From Rhabditoides inermis (lineage: Eukaryota; Nematoda; Chromadorea; Rhabditida; Rhabditidae): a stretch of DNA of 64,000 nucleotides. Positions 12,201 to 22,287 of the stretch are shown here, in pieces. Position 1 is the stretch's first letter. Each line of letters begins with the position of its first letter. Location: the NCBI GenBank assembly GCA_963966185.1, contig CAWZYM010000399.1, positions 175,001 to 239,000 on the forward strand, given 5' to 3'. The notes under the pieces were generated by a model. It saw only the letters and a program-made list of their open reading frames with translations, made no database searches and had not been told where the DNA came from. The translations under genes and the position numbers were made by a program.

Positions 12201-13040
12201 AATAGGAAATGTGCATATCGGTTTTCGATAACGGTTAGGCATGACATATGATCATTGCTAGTGTGATAGCGTAGTATGATAGTGTATATGTACGTTGGAG
12301 CGTCGGCACGACATTCCCCCCACGCGAAGAAAGGGCAATGCGGGGTCATGCAAGAAAATAGATATGACCCCACGCGAAAAGGGAAGAGTGTGGGGAGGCA
12401 AGAGAGGGTAAAGCGCCTGACTTCTCCAACGTGTAGCAGATATATAAAACTGTTGCGCGCTATCCTTGCAGCCGCACGTGTCAATGGCGGTGTGTAGTGT
12501 TGTGGTACTGTTGGCGCTCGCGAAATCTGAGTAGTGAGTTTATCTGATTCCGAAACGGAATCTATCTCAAGTGAATAGAAGTGGTTGATTGCTCGTCCCT
12601 TCTCGCGTCCTTTCGACAGTACGATTGTTTTCTCTTTTGCAAATTGTGCAGCGATTGAGTACTTTACGCGATGTTTGGCGAGCTACTGTCATCTAGACGC
12701 ACTGACGAATGAAGGTTACTGTAGCGTTCGGTCAGCTGTGCATACACTTCTCGTGATGATAACGAGCGATCATCAATGCGAGGTGTGATTTGCCGTCCAC
12801 AATCGGCGGCGCGCGTGTATGTGGCGATAGAAAGACAGCGTCGTCCAGTCTCCTGGCTGTCCGCCATATCCCGTCTGTAGCAATGATAGGGAATAGATTA
12901 GCATATTTCACGTTCGCGGCGTTAATTTGGTATGCATTCTGATGGTCTCGTAGCAGTATGTTGTAGATGTGATCGTATTGTTGTGCGGTTACTGTACGCG
13001 TATTCCAGTCAATGTCGTTTTCGTGTGCTGGTTTTATCTT

Positions 13041-13574
13041 CTACAACAATCGCATGTCGAATGTCTTTGCGCGGCAGAGTGAATGGATCGCTTTTGTGAG
13101 AGAGGAGTGGCGGGAGAGGTCGATCGTTTCGATCAGCTGTTCTCGCCGCGCATTATCGATCGCCGGCTGCTGCAGCATGTGAATGTGATTTTCGCATCGC
13201 TCGCTTATTTTCACTGGGTCGCCCCACGTGTGCGCGTTTTCTCGTAACATGTCTGGTCCGTTTAGCCGATTTGATGAATGTATATTGTAAATAATGAGGC
13301 CACGAGTGTGGTCAGCTGGATTGTGAGCGGTTTGGTTGTGTGACTGTATCGGGTTGAGTTGGTCTTTGATTATTTTATCATTGCGAGTATCATCATTTGT
13401 TGTAGTGGTCAATGCTGCTGTGTAGGTTGGTGGCGGTGATGCAGTGGTGCGGCAAGGGAGTGGGCTAGGTTGGTTAGGTTGATGACTTATTTCATTTATT
13501 GCTTTTATCTTGTTGTGTGATGCTGGTTGCGCGATGTGATATGGCTTAGTAGCGAAAGTTGTCAATTTCTCCAT
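13041..13574 (-). CDS. Second open frame of the retroelement, unknown
   Basis: 177-residue frame that starts 29 bases before the gag stop in another frame. Thr/Pro/Asn-rich N-terminal half, more charged C-terminal half. I see no protease DT/SG, reverse-transcriptase YxDD or integrase motif. It may be a remnant of pol, a novel accessory frame, or chance. Downstream, 12188-13040 has no convincing reading frame. Confidence 0.3.
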   Translation of the reverse strand: MEKLTTFATKPYHIAQPASHNKIKAINEISHQPNQPSPLPCRTTASPPPTYTAALTTTTNDDTRNDKIIKDQLNPIQSHNQTAHNPADHTRGLIIYNIHSSNRLNGPDMLRENAHTWGDPVKISERCENHIHMLQQPAIDNARREQLIETIDLSRHSSLTKAIHSLCRAKTFDMRLL

Positions 13575-15273
13575 TTAGGCCTGCCTCGCACTTCTCCTCG
13601 TCGGGCCGCGCCGCGGGGCGGTCGCCGTCCGTATTGGGCACAGGGGCGTGCTCGACAAGATCGGCGTGGTCGAGCAGTGCGTCGTCATGGGCAGGTGAGT
13701 AGTTATCTTGTCTCGTGTGGATGTATTGGGGGCGCGCGTTGGTGGGAGTGTAGCCGGTTGTGGTGGTGTTGTTGTACTTGTTCGCATTGTGGTTGTTGTT
13801 GTTGTTGTTGTTGTTGTTGTACTGCGACTTGTTGCGCGTGTGGTTGTTGTTCACTTGCTTGTAGCAGATGCGCGTGTTGTGCGAACCATTGCAATTGTTG
13901 CAGTTGTTCCACGAACACGTAGAAGAAGTGTGTCCGATTTGGAAACACTTCGCACATGCGCGAGATAGACGCACAACCTGCATGAGCGCATAGCACAAGT
14001 GGTTGTTGTTGCACGAGCTGGCGTGGTGGCTGGTACTGTAACAAAGCAGACAGCGGTCGGCAGGGTGGTTGGCGAGCGGGGTGGTGTTGTGAGGTGCGTG
14101 GTGCGTCTGCTGGTTGTTGTTGTGGTGCGCGCTGGTGCTCATGCGGTGGGAGGGGCTGTTGCGCGCCAGGCACACAGTCTCCTCCTTGACCTTGTGGGTC
14201 TGCACTTGTAGGATGTCTTCATCAACGCGGATGTTTTTGTCTATGAGCGCCATTGTCTCGTCGACAGAGAGTACGTTGCCCTCGCTGCTCATCTCGGTAA
14301 TAATCTTCTGCACCTCATATTGTACGCGCTGCGAGAACTTAGGCAAGATGATGCGCTGCGACATGGCTGAGAGGGCGGGGTCTTTCTGATTGTCTCGCAT
14401 GAGACTGCTGCTGCGCTTGACTGCGTCAAGCAATAGCTGGCACTGGTTGTAGTTGGCGCGGTTCTTTATGGTGTCGTTGTTGTCAGTGGCCGCTTCCATC
14501 TGTTCAATTTTGCGCCACAGACGGTGCTGGGTCTCAACCGGGTTGTCATACTTTTTCTTTAGCATATCAATAGCGGTAGCGTACTTGGCGCCCTGGCGGG
14601 GGAGGGATGCAGCAAGTGTGGGGTCAGCGGCGCAGCGGTTGATGAGGTACAGCAATTTCTCGGTGTCGCCCATGTCAGTGCGGGTGTGCATCACGTTTTC
14701 ATAGACATCCCAGAACTGCTGGAAACCCTCGGGGGTTCCGTCGAAGGGGGGCACCTCGATCGGTTTCATGTTGATTCGCATTTTATTTTCAGGCGCGACT
14801 AGCTGCGGGTTGCCGGGTGCGTGGTGGATGGACGCCTGCGAGACGGACATCTGCTGCTGCTGGGTGAGTGCCATCTGCACGTTGATCTGCGCGTTGAGCA
14901 GCTCGCGCTGTTTCTCATGCAGCTCAGTCTCGCGCTCTTCCTCTTTCATAGTCTTGCGCTCAATGTCGTATGCCTGCGCGATATCGATCATGTCTTCCGC
15001 GGCACTGATGTGGTCAGCGAACTGCTCGGTGTTGTCATAGGTGTTGAACTCGGTCGCCTGGTTATTAGCATACGCCTCGTTCTCGATCTCGGTGCGCTTG
15101 GCAACTAGCTTATCGAACGCGTTGGTGAGGGCGGTGAGCATGACCGCGCGGCGAGTGTTGGTAGATTGCGAGTCTTCGTACACCACCTTTGCTTGCGCGG
15201 TAACATCAATCAGCTTGTTCTTGTACCTCGTTAGCACGCCCTTATCACCCGGCCTGACACAATCAGTGGTCAT
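13546..15273 (-). CDS. Gag-like protein of the Bel/Pao element
   Basis: 575-residue open frame without introns. The N-terminal third is helical and charged (an EEERETELHEKQREL stretch). Residues about 170-300 carry VPPFDGTPEGFQQFWDVYE, the hallmark of the DUF1759 gag domain found in Bel/Pao elements. The C-terminal part has two canonical CX2CX4HX4C zinc knuckles (CLLCYSTSHHASSC and CAKCFQIGHTSSTC) and a variant CNNCNGSHNTRIC, then a poly-Asn stretch from a GTT repeat. The start Met at 15273 is about 300 bases inside the 5' LTR, a normal leader distance. The role by family is RNA packaging into virus-like particles. Confidence 0.88.
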   Translation of the reverse strand: MTTDCVRPGDKGVLTRYKNKLIDVTAQAKVVYEDSQSTNTRRAVMLTALTNAFDKLVAKRTEIENEAYANNQATEFNTYDNTEQFADHISAAEDMIDIAQAYDIERKTMKEEERETELHEKQRELLNAQINVQMALTQQQQMSVSQASIHHAPGNPQLVAPENKMRINMKPIEVPPFDGTPEGFQQFWDVYENVMHTRTDMGDTEKLLYLINRCAADPTLAASLPRQGAKYATAIDMLKKKYDNPVETQHRLWRKIEQMEAATDNNDTIKNRANYNQCQLLLDAVKRSSSLMRDNQKDPALSAMSQRIILPKFSQRVQYEVQKIITEMSSEGNVLSVDETMALIDKNIRVDEDILQVQTHKVKEETVCLARNSPSHRMSTSAHHNNNQQTHHAPHNTTPLANHPADRCLLCYSTSHHASSCNNNHLCYALMQVVRLSRACAKCFQIGHTSSTCSWNNCNNCNGSHNTRICYKQVNNNHTRNKSQYNNNNNNNNNHNANKYNNTTTTGYTPTNARPQYIHTRQDNYSPAHDDALLDHADLVEHAPVPNTDGDRPAARPDEEKCEAGLNGEIDNFRY

Positions 15274-15569
15274 TTTTTGCAGGAGTGGTAAACGACGACG
15301 GGTGGCAAGCGGATGCGGGGATCGATGGAGTGGAGAGCGACCGTGGGAGGTGGGTGGCGATTGAATTCTGCTTTCGAAAATTCAATCGATAATTGTGCAG
15401 TGGGTGGTTACCGCGTATGTACTTGCGATCTAGCGGGATGACGTATTATGGAACCGTATGGTGGCGGTAGCGATAGTAAATAGTGGTAACCGTGTGGTGG
15501 CGGTTGTAGCAGGTAATAGCAATATATAGGTTCAGGAATGAGACGGGCTGACCTGGGTTTTCACCAAAG

Positions 15570-15580
15570 CCGATGCACCA
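15570..15580 (-). promoter_or_regulatory. Primer-binding site complementary to tRNA-Gly
   Basis: Immediately inside the 5' LTR the element strand reads TGGTGCATCGG. This is the exact complement of the CCGATGCACCA 3' end of a eukaryotic tRNA-Gly(GCC), including the added CCA. It marks minus-strand DNA synthesis priming and fixes element orientation. Confidence 0.75.
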
Positions 15581-16183
15581 TAAAGTGACCTGACAGCGGC
15601 GGAATCAAATACTAATCTATTGTGTAGATCAGTGTAATCAATGCAATGTGAAATCAATAAAAGGCAACCAAATGGTAGCACGAATTATGTATTCACGTAG
15701 GCAACAAACAAACAATACAAACAATAGTCTACAGTACAACAAACACGGACACAAAAGACAGCGAGCGGAGTCGCGGTCAATATAGGGAGAACACTAGGGA
15801 AACCTGGGAAACCTGAACACTGTGCACTGGGGAACTAAGAAACCTGACGACCTACTGGGGGAAAACCTGGAACTGGAAAGGCGTAGAATCCTCGGTGACC
15901 AAATCCTCTTCCAGGGGGCGGAGCTTCGCGTGGGCGGGGCCGAGATCTGCACGAGGTGCACGAGAGGGCGCAGACAGTGCACACGCGACGCGACGACAGA
16001 AGGGAAGACCGCGGCGTACCAGCAGTGCATTGTAGTGTGCTAGTTTCCCAGTTCGATTTGTATTTGTTTGCGATAAATATAGTTCTTATAATTGCATTAT
16101 GATCCTGGTTGTCTTGGCTGTATATGATAGATACGGTAGTGGTTGTAGCCAAGTCGTGACTGCATCAATGCGCGGTCGCGACA
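15581..16183 (-). repeat. 5' LTR of the Bel/Pao element
   Basis: 603 bp, offset 3996 bases from the other LTR, with no difference seen on reading. In element orientation it begins TGTCGCGACC and ends GGTCACTTTA. Confidence 0.9.
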
Positions 16184-16378
16184 GGGTGGAAGTGAGTGAG
16201 AGGAGAGAGAGAGAGAGAAAGAGAAAGCGGGGTCAACGCACTGCATGTGTTGGTTTGAGAGTGTTTTGGGATCACATGTTTCATGTTTATGTGAACGTTT
16301 TCAGAAAGTTTAGTTAATCCCAGTTCACTATTTCAATTATAAAGCATTTTCAAACAAATTTGAACAATCCTCTCTCTC

Positions 16379-16423
<45 letters not shown>

Positions 16424-17324
16424 ACCCCCTCTCATTTTCCCTCCTATCGACTTGGTGACAGTACGAAGTTAGTCGCTTTTTATCAACAACATTGTTTATC
16501 AACAAAAAAACGGAGCATGAGAAACATATGTTTGGAGTAGCATGGTCGGTTTATATGTAGTTTGGTGTATTGAGGCCGCGCGGCGGAGAGAGGAGAGGAG
16601 GCTGGCAGCAGAACACAATCGATACTCCTGCAAATCAGCGATAAAAGCAAGTGAATTCACGGAACATGAATTCACCAATGCACAATTATAAACACGTGTG
16701 AAGTCTTCGCTTATTTCAACGCCGGGGAGAACAGATGGAAGCAGTTCACAGGAACCAAGACAGAGATCAAATTGAAGAAAACAACATGAAAAAATAAAAA
16801 CAACGAAAACAGCTGATCAGATGATCGATGATCGGAGCAGCGACTGCGACTAGTCTTACGCCCCGCTCATTAGAAATGGTCCCGTCGCGACATTTCAAGG
16901 CAGATGTTTGTCCATTGGAATCGGATCAGGGAATTGCGACCGAATTTGCTAATTTCTCGAAATTTGAAAATTATTTGGAAGGTACAAATGATTTGGACGG
17001 AATCCGTGCTAAATATTTGAGCCCGATGTTGTTTTCCCCGGAGATCTTCTTTAAATCAGCTTCCCTTTTCATGAGCAAGTTTCGGAAAGTATTTTTTTTT
17101 CATTTTTGATTCAGATTCAAGAAATTTGTGCGAATAAATGTTTATCATGGACGATTGGGTATTTGATACGGTAATAGTTATGGTATATGGTATTGTATTA
17201 TATGGGAATTTGGTAATTGGGTATATGAATTAAATATGGTATGTGAATGTAATATGGTATATGGTATTTGGTATTGTGGTATTATGTAAGGTATTATGGT
17301 ATATGGTATTTTGGTATGATATGA
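16184..17324. other. Spacer with simple repeats
   Basis: Holds a CT microsatellite (about 16369-16419), an ordinary AT-rich stretch, and a degenerate satellite of GGTAT/ATGGTAT units at about 17158-17320 that runs almost to the stop codon of the CAP gene. No gene supported. Confidence 0.55.
17158..17320. repeat. Degenerate GGTATAT satellite
   Basis: Irregular repetition of GGTATATGGTATT-like words with interruptions. It abuts the 3' end of the CAP gene and may lie in its 3' UTR. Confidence 0.65.
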
Positions 17325-19823
17325 TTATTTCTGCACGCAGAGTCCAGTTGTACGATCACACACTGTTCCAATGATACACTGCGAACATGTGTTTCCCACT
17401 TTGTACATATCGTTGCCAATGATACTGCCACTGAAATGGAAATCACTTCATACTCATACTACGCTCTAATAGTTACTCAGTACTTACTCTTTTTCATAGT
17501 AGCAAACAACTAATGTCGGATATTTTAGGCATTCCTTAACACCACATCCGATTTTTGACGTTTCTCCCCATACCATCTGGTGTGATAATTAATTTCAGAA
17601 ACTAAGTGTTTAAAGTCAAAAGACCCCACTTGCGATGCTGCTCGTATTTTCGTGGCAAATGCTTCTTGCGTTAACGTTACGTTGTTTTCATAAATCCATC
17701 CACGAGTAAGGAAACCGTGTTCATCAATCCATCTCTCCACAGCTTGACTATAAAAGAACATGAATTTGAGAATAACAAGTGCTTACACACTCGACAAATC
17801 GAAACTCTTTTGTGGGGTTCGCTCCATACACGTGAAGGTTTGATCCATATTTCGTTTCCAAATTATATTCGTATTTGCATTCATTTGCCCACAATTGTGC
17901 TTCTCTCGCTAGTCGACAATCCCAAGTCTGAATTTTAAAAAGTTAATTGAATCCATGGTCTGTACTGATTCACTATTTGCATCATGTTTGTAGCGGGTGG
18001 CATGCGAATTAACTTCGGTGGTTGCATTTTTGTCCCGGCTACGAACTGGCCAAGTGCGATTTGTGATCTGTATTTGTTGTGTCCCTGAAGTGATGTATGT
18101 TTCAAATAGTATCTAAAACACGCATCTAACCTTAACCATGTTCGTTGCTTGAATTTCCGAAAAATCTGAACAGACATCTCCCGAAGATCCCTCTGTCATC
18201 TCAGTCGTTGCCTCTGCTGCCGCTTCCGTCGTCGCTTCCGTCGTCGCTTCTTCTGACATTTCCGTCGACGTTCCGTCTTCTATCTCAGTCGTTGCCTCTG
18301 CTGCCGCTTCCGTCGTCGCTTTTTCTGACATTTCAGTCGTCGCTCCCTCTGTCATCTCAGGTGTTGCCTCTGCTGCCGCTTCCGTCGTCGCTTCTTCTGA
18401 CATTTCAGTCGTCGCTCCCTCTGTCATCTCAGGTGTTGCCTCTGCTGCCGCTTCCGTCGTCACTTCTTCTGACAATTCAGTCGTCGCTTCTTCTGTCATC
18501 TCGGGTGTTGCCTCTGTTGTCATTTCCGTAGTTGTTTCGACTTTTGAGCAAAGGATTTCGCTTTGTTCACATTGAGTTCCAGATGGACAATCGGAGCAAG
18601 GTTGATCAGCTATATAAATAGGCTTATCCATGGCTACGCTGAAATCGAAAATAATCAATTATGTTGACGACAAACGACAGAAAAATGAAAGAAAAACAGA
18701 AAAATTGAAGAAAAAAACTTTTAAAAGTTGAAAAAACTCACGATTGGTCGAATCTGCACGACACGATTATTTTATTCTTCGCACCACACGAGTTCACGGC
18801 ACATCCGACAAGGCTAGTTTCAGCCCAGGCAATCGAAATTGCAGTGCTCACTTTAAAATGTCTCGTATTCGCATACCCACCTGCGCAGCAAACATTATCT
18901 TATCGTTGAAATTGTACAACGTGAGGGTTTCTAGATCTAACCAGTTTTTTGTTCCATCAAATCTACTTTTCCATTCATCGACTGCTTTTCTGAAAGTCCT
19001 CATGTGTTTAAGGTTTAAGAATGAACTATTCTGTAATCACGTTGGGAATAATGGATCGGCAATCGTATTGGTATAGATGTTTTCGCCATATCCTGAGTTC
19101 CATTCAGGTTTGAATATGCATCTATCTGCCCATATTTGAGCCGATATGGCGAGATCGCAGTCCCATTCCTAGAAATGAGTTAGTATTTATTTCACAACTG
19201 TTTCCAAAGATCAAGGGGCCTATACGACCTTTTTGGCCCGTACTTATTCCCGACAATCACGACCTCATATTGTGAGACCGCGTGCATTGCCAGCGACTGA
19301 TACCGTCCGAGATATGCAAATTTCAAGCAGCGTGAGTGTGTGTTTACACTACAGATTGATGTGGGATTCGCTATAGTTGTTAGCGAGTATTGAAGAGCGT
19401 TTCTAATATTCGTGATAAGTGTTACATCACGCAGAAAACTTAAAAAGAACGTCTGTTCGATGGATCTTCAAACTATCGACTCAACTACCACAAACCACTT
19501 TGATTAACGCTTCTGAAGCAGAGAAAAAAATGCACATTAAGTTTCCCTCAGCGCTTGGCACAATGTCATTTTACCAGTTTCATCATGTTTGCTGCCTTCG
19601 GTAGCGGTACAGGTTTCTGGCGACCATATACTTCCTCTCCATTTGCTAATGACGTTCGAAATTCGTTCAGAGCCTAAATGTGATGAAGTTGCATAGTAGA
19701 ATTTTTTTTCTAAAAACGACATACCCGTAGAACAGAAGTCGATTCGTCCGAACTAAACTTAGAACAAGTATCCGACATTACAAGTGAAGGTACACATACA
19801 AGAACGAGCAGTAGTCGAATCAT
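17325..19823 (-). CDS. Secreted double-CAP (SCP/TAPS, ASP/VAP-like) protein with Thr/Glu repeat linker
   Basis: About 530 residues with signal peptide MIRLLLVLVCVPSLVMS. Exons (minus): 19823-19725, 19673-19575, 19168-19041, 18989-18881, 18833-18742, 18638-18131, 18084-17974, 17927-17791, 17747-17630, 17576-17488, 17430-17325. CAP domain 1 shows NMMKL, EWDCDLA, GYGENIY and AWAETSLVGC, then a Cys-rich hinge DQPCSDCPSGTQCE. A linker of about 24-residue Thr/Glu/Ala repeats follows, then CAP domain 2 with GHNKYRSQIALG, TWDCRLAREAQLWA and MVWGETSKIGCG, and a second hinge CSQCIIGTVCDRTTGLC. Nematode CAP proteins are secreted modulators of hosts, nerves or immunity; the substrate is unknown. The acceptor before 18833 reads CG rather than AG, which may be an alternative junction or a lesion. 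Confidence 0.88.
18201..18500 (-). repeat. In-frame minisatellite encoding the Thr/Glu linker
   Basis: Four tandem units in the coding exon: 18201-18284 (84 bp), then 18285-18356, 18357-18428 and 18429-18500 (72 bp each). All lengths are multiples of 3, so copy-number change keeps the frame. Encodes mucin-like EATTEAAAEAT...EMTEGATTEMSE units, likely O-glycosylated. Confidence 0.85.
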
Positions 19824-20051
19824 TTTGGATATGAATCTCGTTTGCGTTTGCGGTCCTTAAAAGCTACTTCGAACAATTATATTCTGATATCAGAACAGCT
19901 CGACAGTCTTTTGTGTCTCATGACAGTCATACAGTGCTGTCACAAAAGAACGCAGTAATTCAAAAATATCGAATGATTTATTTTCAACATGAAACAAGTA
20001 TGTATTACAATCACACTTTTTCGCCAAATACATGAATGTTGTTTGATTATA

Positions 20052-20989
20052 TTATTTAGGATCACCATAGTCACTTTTCACACATGAGAACAGCTTGTCA
20101 ACTATCGAATCAATCGTTTGTATTTGGCCAGTTGTATCGGTCATCAACCACTGGCCAGATGGTAGACATTTTGTAGACGCAAAGAACTCGTTCGTAAGTA
20201 CTCCATTTTCCACGAAGCGAAGGTGAAATTCAGGCTGAAGTTATTACTTAGATAAAACTAGGGTCAAAGAAAATAGTACCGGGCAAGAGAGGTTGAGGCA
20301 ATCAGTCTTAGAATCATCTGCAGTATATGTAGCTAGCGGGGCGCATTCAGAAGGGTTGTTGTTTGACGTACAAGTAGGTTCGTCATTAACGAAATGAGCA
20401 ATGCACGATGTGCACAGTTTTCTGCAGGAAAACTAAAGAAAAAATCATTACAATCATTTAAACTATCGTTATATACAAATAATGTTACATTGGTACCTTG
20501 GTCTCAGTGGTAATAGCAAGGTTTGATGTCCACTCTCCGGATTCGCAAATCAGTTTGTCGATGACACTTGACGATTCTTCGTCCTGAATTATTCGCATGC
20601 AAAGTGCATGCATTGCCAACTCTCACCTCAGATTTGATCATTTCGTATCCTTCAGCGCATTTTATAAACTTATTTATACCTTCCTTGCATCCGTGTGGGA
20701 TAATCTGAAAGAAAATTGGAGGAGATTCACTTCATACACTGCAGTACCGATTGATGTCTGAAGGCGCTATCGGTACATTTGGCGAAATCACCACACCAAT
20801 CATCCTTCGTCTCCTGACTAAGATAAACAATCTCTGGACACCGTGTGCATTTCGTTGCTGGAATGAGAGATAATGATTTCATATGAATATCGAGAAACAC
20901 TTACGTGGTAGCGTTGTCGTTTCGCCTGGATCAGTCTTCATACAACATAGCGCGGAAGTAGCCAGTAGTAGTGTGTAGAACGCGGACAT
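20052..20989 (-). CDS. Small secreted cysteine-rich protein of unknown family
   Basis: About 231 residues, six in-phase exons: 20989-20905, 20857-20748, 20704-20627, 20583-20497, 20432-20280, 20234-20052. Starts MSAFYTLLLATSALCC, a short signal peptide; an upstream in-frame Met (21010) would give a more polar start and is less likely. The mature part has repeated Cys pairs in CTRCPE, DDWCGDFAKC, PHGCKEG, KFIKCAEG, KLICESGEW, FSCRKLCTSC, SECAPL, DCLNLSCP and KCLPSGQW, suggesting two or more related disulfide modules. I do not recognise the family. It lies 228 bp upstream of, and on the same strand as, the double-CAP gene, a spacing compatible with a nematode operon. Confidence 0.72.
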
Positions 20990-21839
20990 CTCTGATGATA
21001 GTTTCCGCATCGCGCCGCCTTTTATAGCATCTCTGATAGTTATTCTTTGAACGTTGAATCTGGATCTCACCGAAACAATTTGTTCGAGATTAATTAGTTT
21101 TCTATAAAACATAACAATTCAATCTCGGAGGTCAACCATCGATGTCCTGTTCTCGATTGATGTCCCTGAAGCGGTTATCTTGTGTGTACATATACATACA
21201 TATCAAAATATACACAAGGTGCTAAGAAAACATACATTCGGTATCAGAACTTACCGAGTATAAGTTTTAGTGAACTTTTTTGTGACACACGCATCTCATA
21301 GGTCTGTTTAGTCGTCAGCCGAACGACTCAAAGTCGAGGTCAAAGTACCCGTATTTCACGTTGATTATATGTTCGCATGCTGCACATTCAGATTACATTC
21401 CGTCGAGACAATAGCGAGCACATGCGCATCGCGGTAACCGGCGCGCAATTGAGCGCAGGTAATAGGCGGTGTCGCGTTGTCCGCCCGCGACATTTGCATA
21501 CGAGCTGTATTGGTCTCGCTTATCGCACCTCTGTGTTTATTCAGAGGAGCCTCCCCCCCCCCCCCTCCGGGCGCAGGCTCTGACAAAAGTGTTTGCGCTC
21601 TCTTGCATCGCGCATGTGAGAAGAAGAATGCGTGAGTCGTGAAATCTCTTGGAGAAATCAGAGTGCGGCGCATCCCCCCTCTCTCTCTGAACTATTCAAA
21701 TCTCCCACCACCACCGCCCGCCATTCGGCCACCATTTTTGTGCATGTATATTCTTTGCCGATTCGCTTTCTAAGAACGTGACGCGTCCTAAACGTCTATC
21801 TCCATCCGAACATCTGTCTCTGCTCGCCAAAAAAGGAGC

Positions 21840-21859
21840 GGGGGGGGGGGGGGGGGGGG
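21840..21859 (+). repeat. Poly-G run
   Basis: Twenty consecutive G, close to a C run near 21550. The two could pair as a hairpin or form G-quadruplex DNA. Length may be unreliable in the assembly. Confidence 0.8.
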
Positions 21860-22261
21860 AGTGAGGGAATGTATGGATGTGGTTGTGTGTGTGTGACCTT
21901 GTGTGCTTGTATGCGCGCGCGCTCACTCAAACAGTCGACTCGCGCCCTTACTCATCACATCACCACTCATTTTTCGCGCTCTTCTCTCGGTGTAACTCAA
22001 GCACCCCTCCCTCCCTCCTTCTCGCACCGAAAAGCGCGACAGTCGCGATGATGGTCACGATGCGCAAGCCGTGAAGCACCGCCGCCGCCATAGCCGCTAA
22101 TGGTGTTTGCGCGCCAACCCGAGACACCCTATTCGCTTGCTCCGTGCATGCGCTCTGTATCCAGTGTCTCTCGAGCGCCGACAAGGCCCCGGGAGCCAGA
22201 GAGGGTAATCCTCTTTATTCGAGTGCGCGCTCGCGCGCTTCACTCTGTGACAAATCCGTTC

Positions 22262-22287
22262 ATATTACCAGCTGCAGCTGGTAATAT
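22262..22287. promoter_or_regulatory. 26-bp perfect palindrome with two CAGCTG E-boxes
   Basis: The half-site ATATTACCAGCTG is followed directly by its exact reverse complement. It carries two overlapping or adjacent CAGCTG boxes (bHLH/AP-4 type) at the centre of an AT-flanked perfect dyad, in otherwise GC-rich non-coding DNA. Confidence 0.6.

Larger units (their letters stand above)
11585..16183 (-). mobile_element. Bel/Pao-type LTR retroelement with gag but no visible pol
   Basis: Complete element on the minus strand: 603-bp LTRs (11585-12187 and 15581-16183) that look identical by eye, a GGGTG duplication on both flanks (11580-11584, 16184-16188), a primer-binding site matching the tRNA-Gly 3' end next to the 5' LTR, and a polypurine tract next to the 3' LTR. 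The 3.4-kb interior encodes a Gag-like protein with a DUF1759-like block and CCHC knuckles, the Bel/Pao arrangement. No aspartic protease, reverse transcriptase, RNase H or integrase motif could be found, and there is too little room for a normal Pao pol. Interpreted as a non-autonomous gag-only derivative mobilised in trans. LTR identity implies recent insertion. Confidence 0.85.

Noticed and set aside
13708..15364. Plus-strand frames opposite gag
   Set aside because: Mirror frames of the gag coding strand; Cys/Val-rich runs come from the GTT repeat.
19565..19580. TGA directly after the NMMKL motif of CAP domain 1, at first read as a nonsense mutation of a conserved Trp
   Set aside because: CTG is followed by a GTAAAA donor, and the exon from 19168 supplies EWDCDLA in phase, so the stop lies in an intron.
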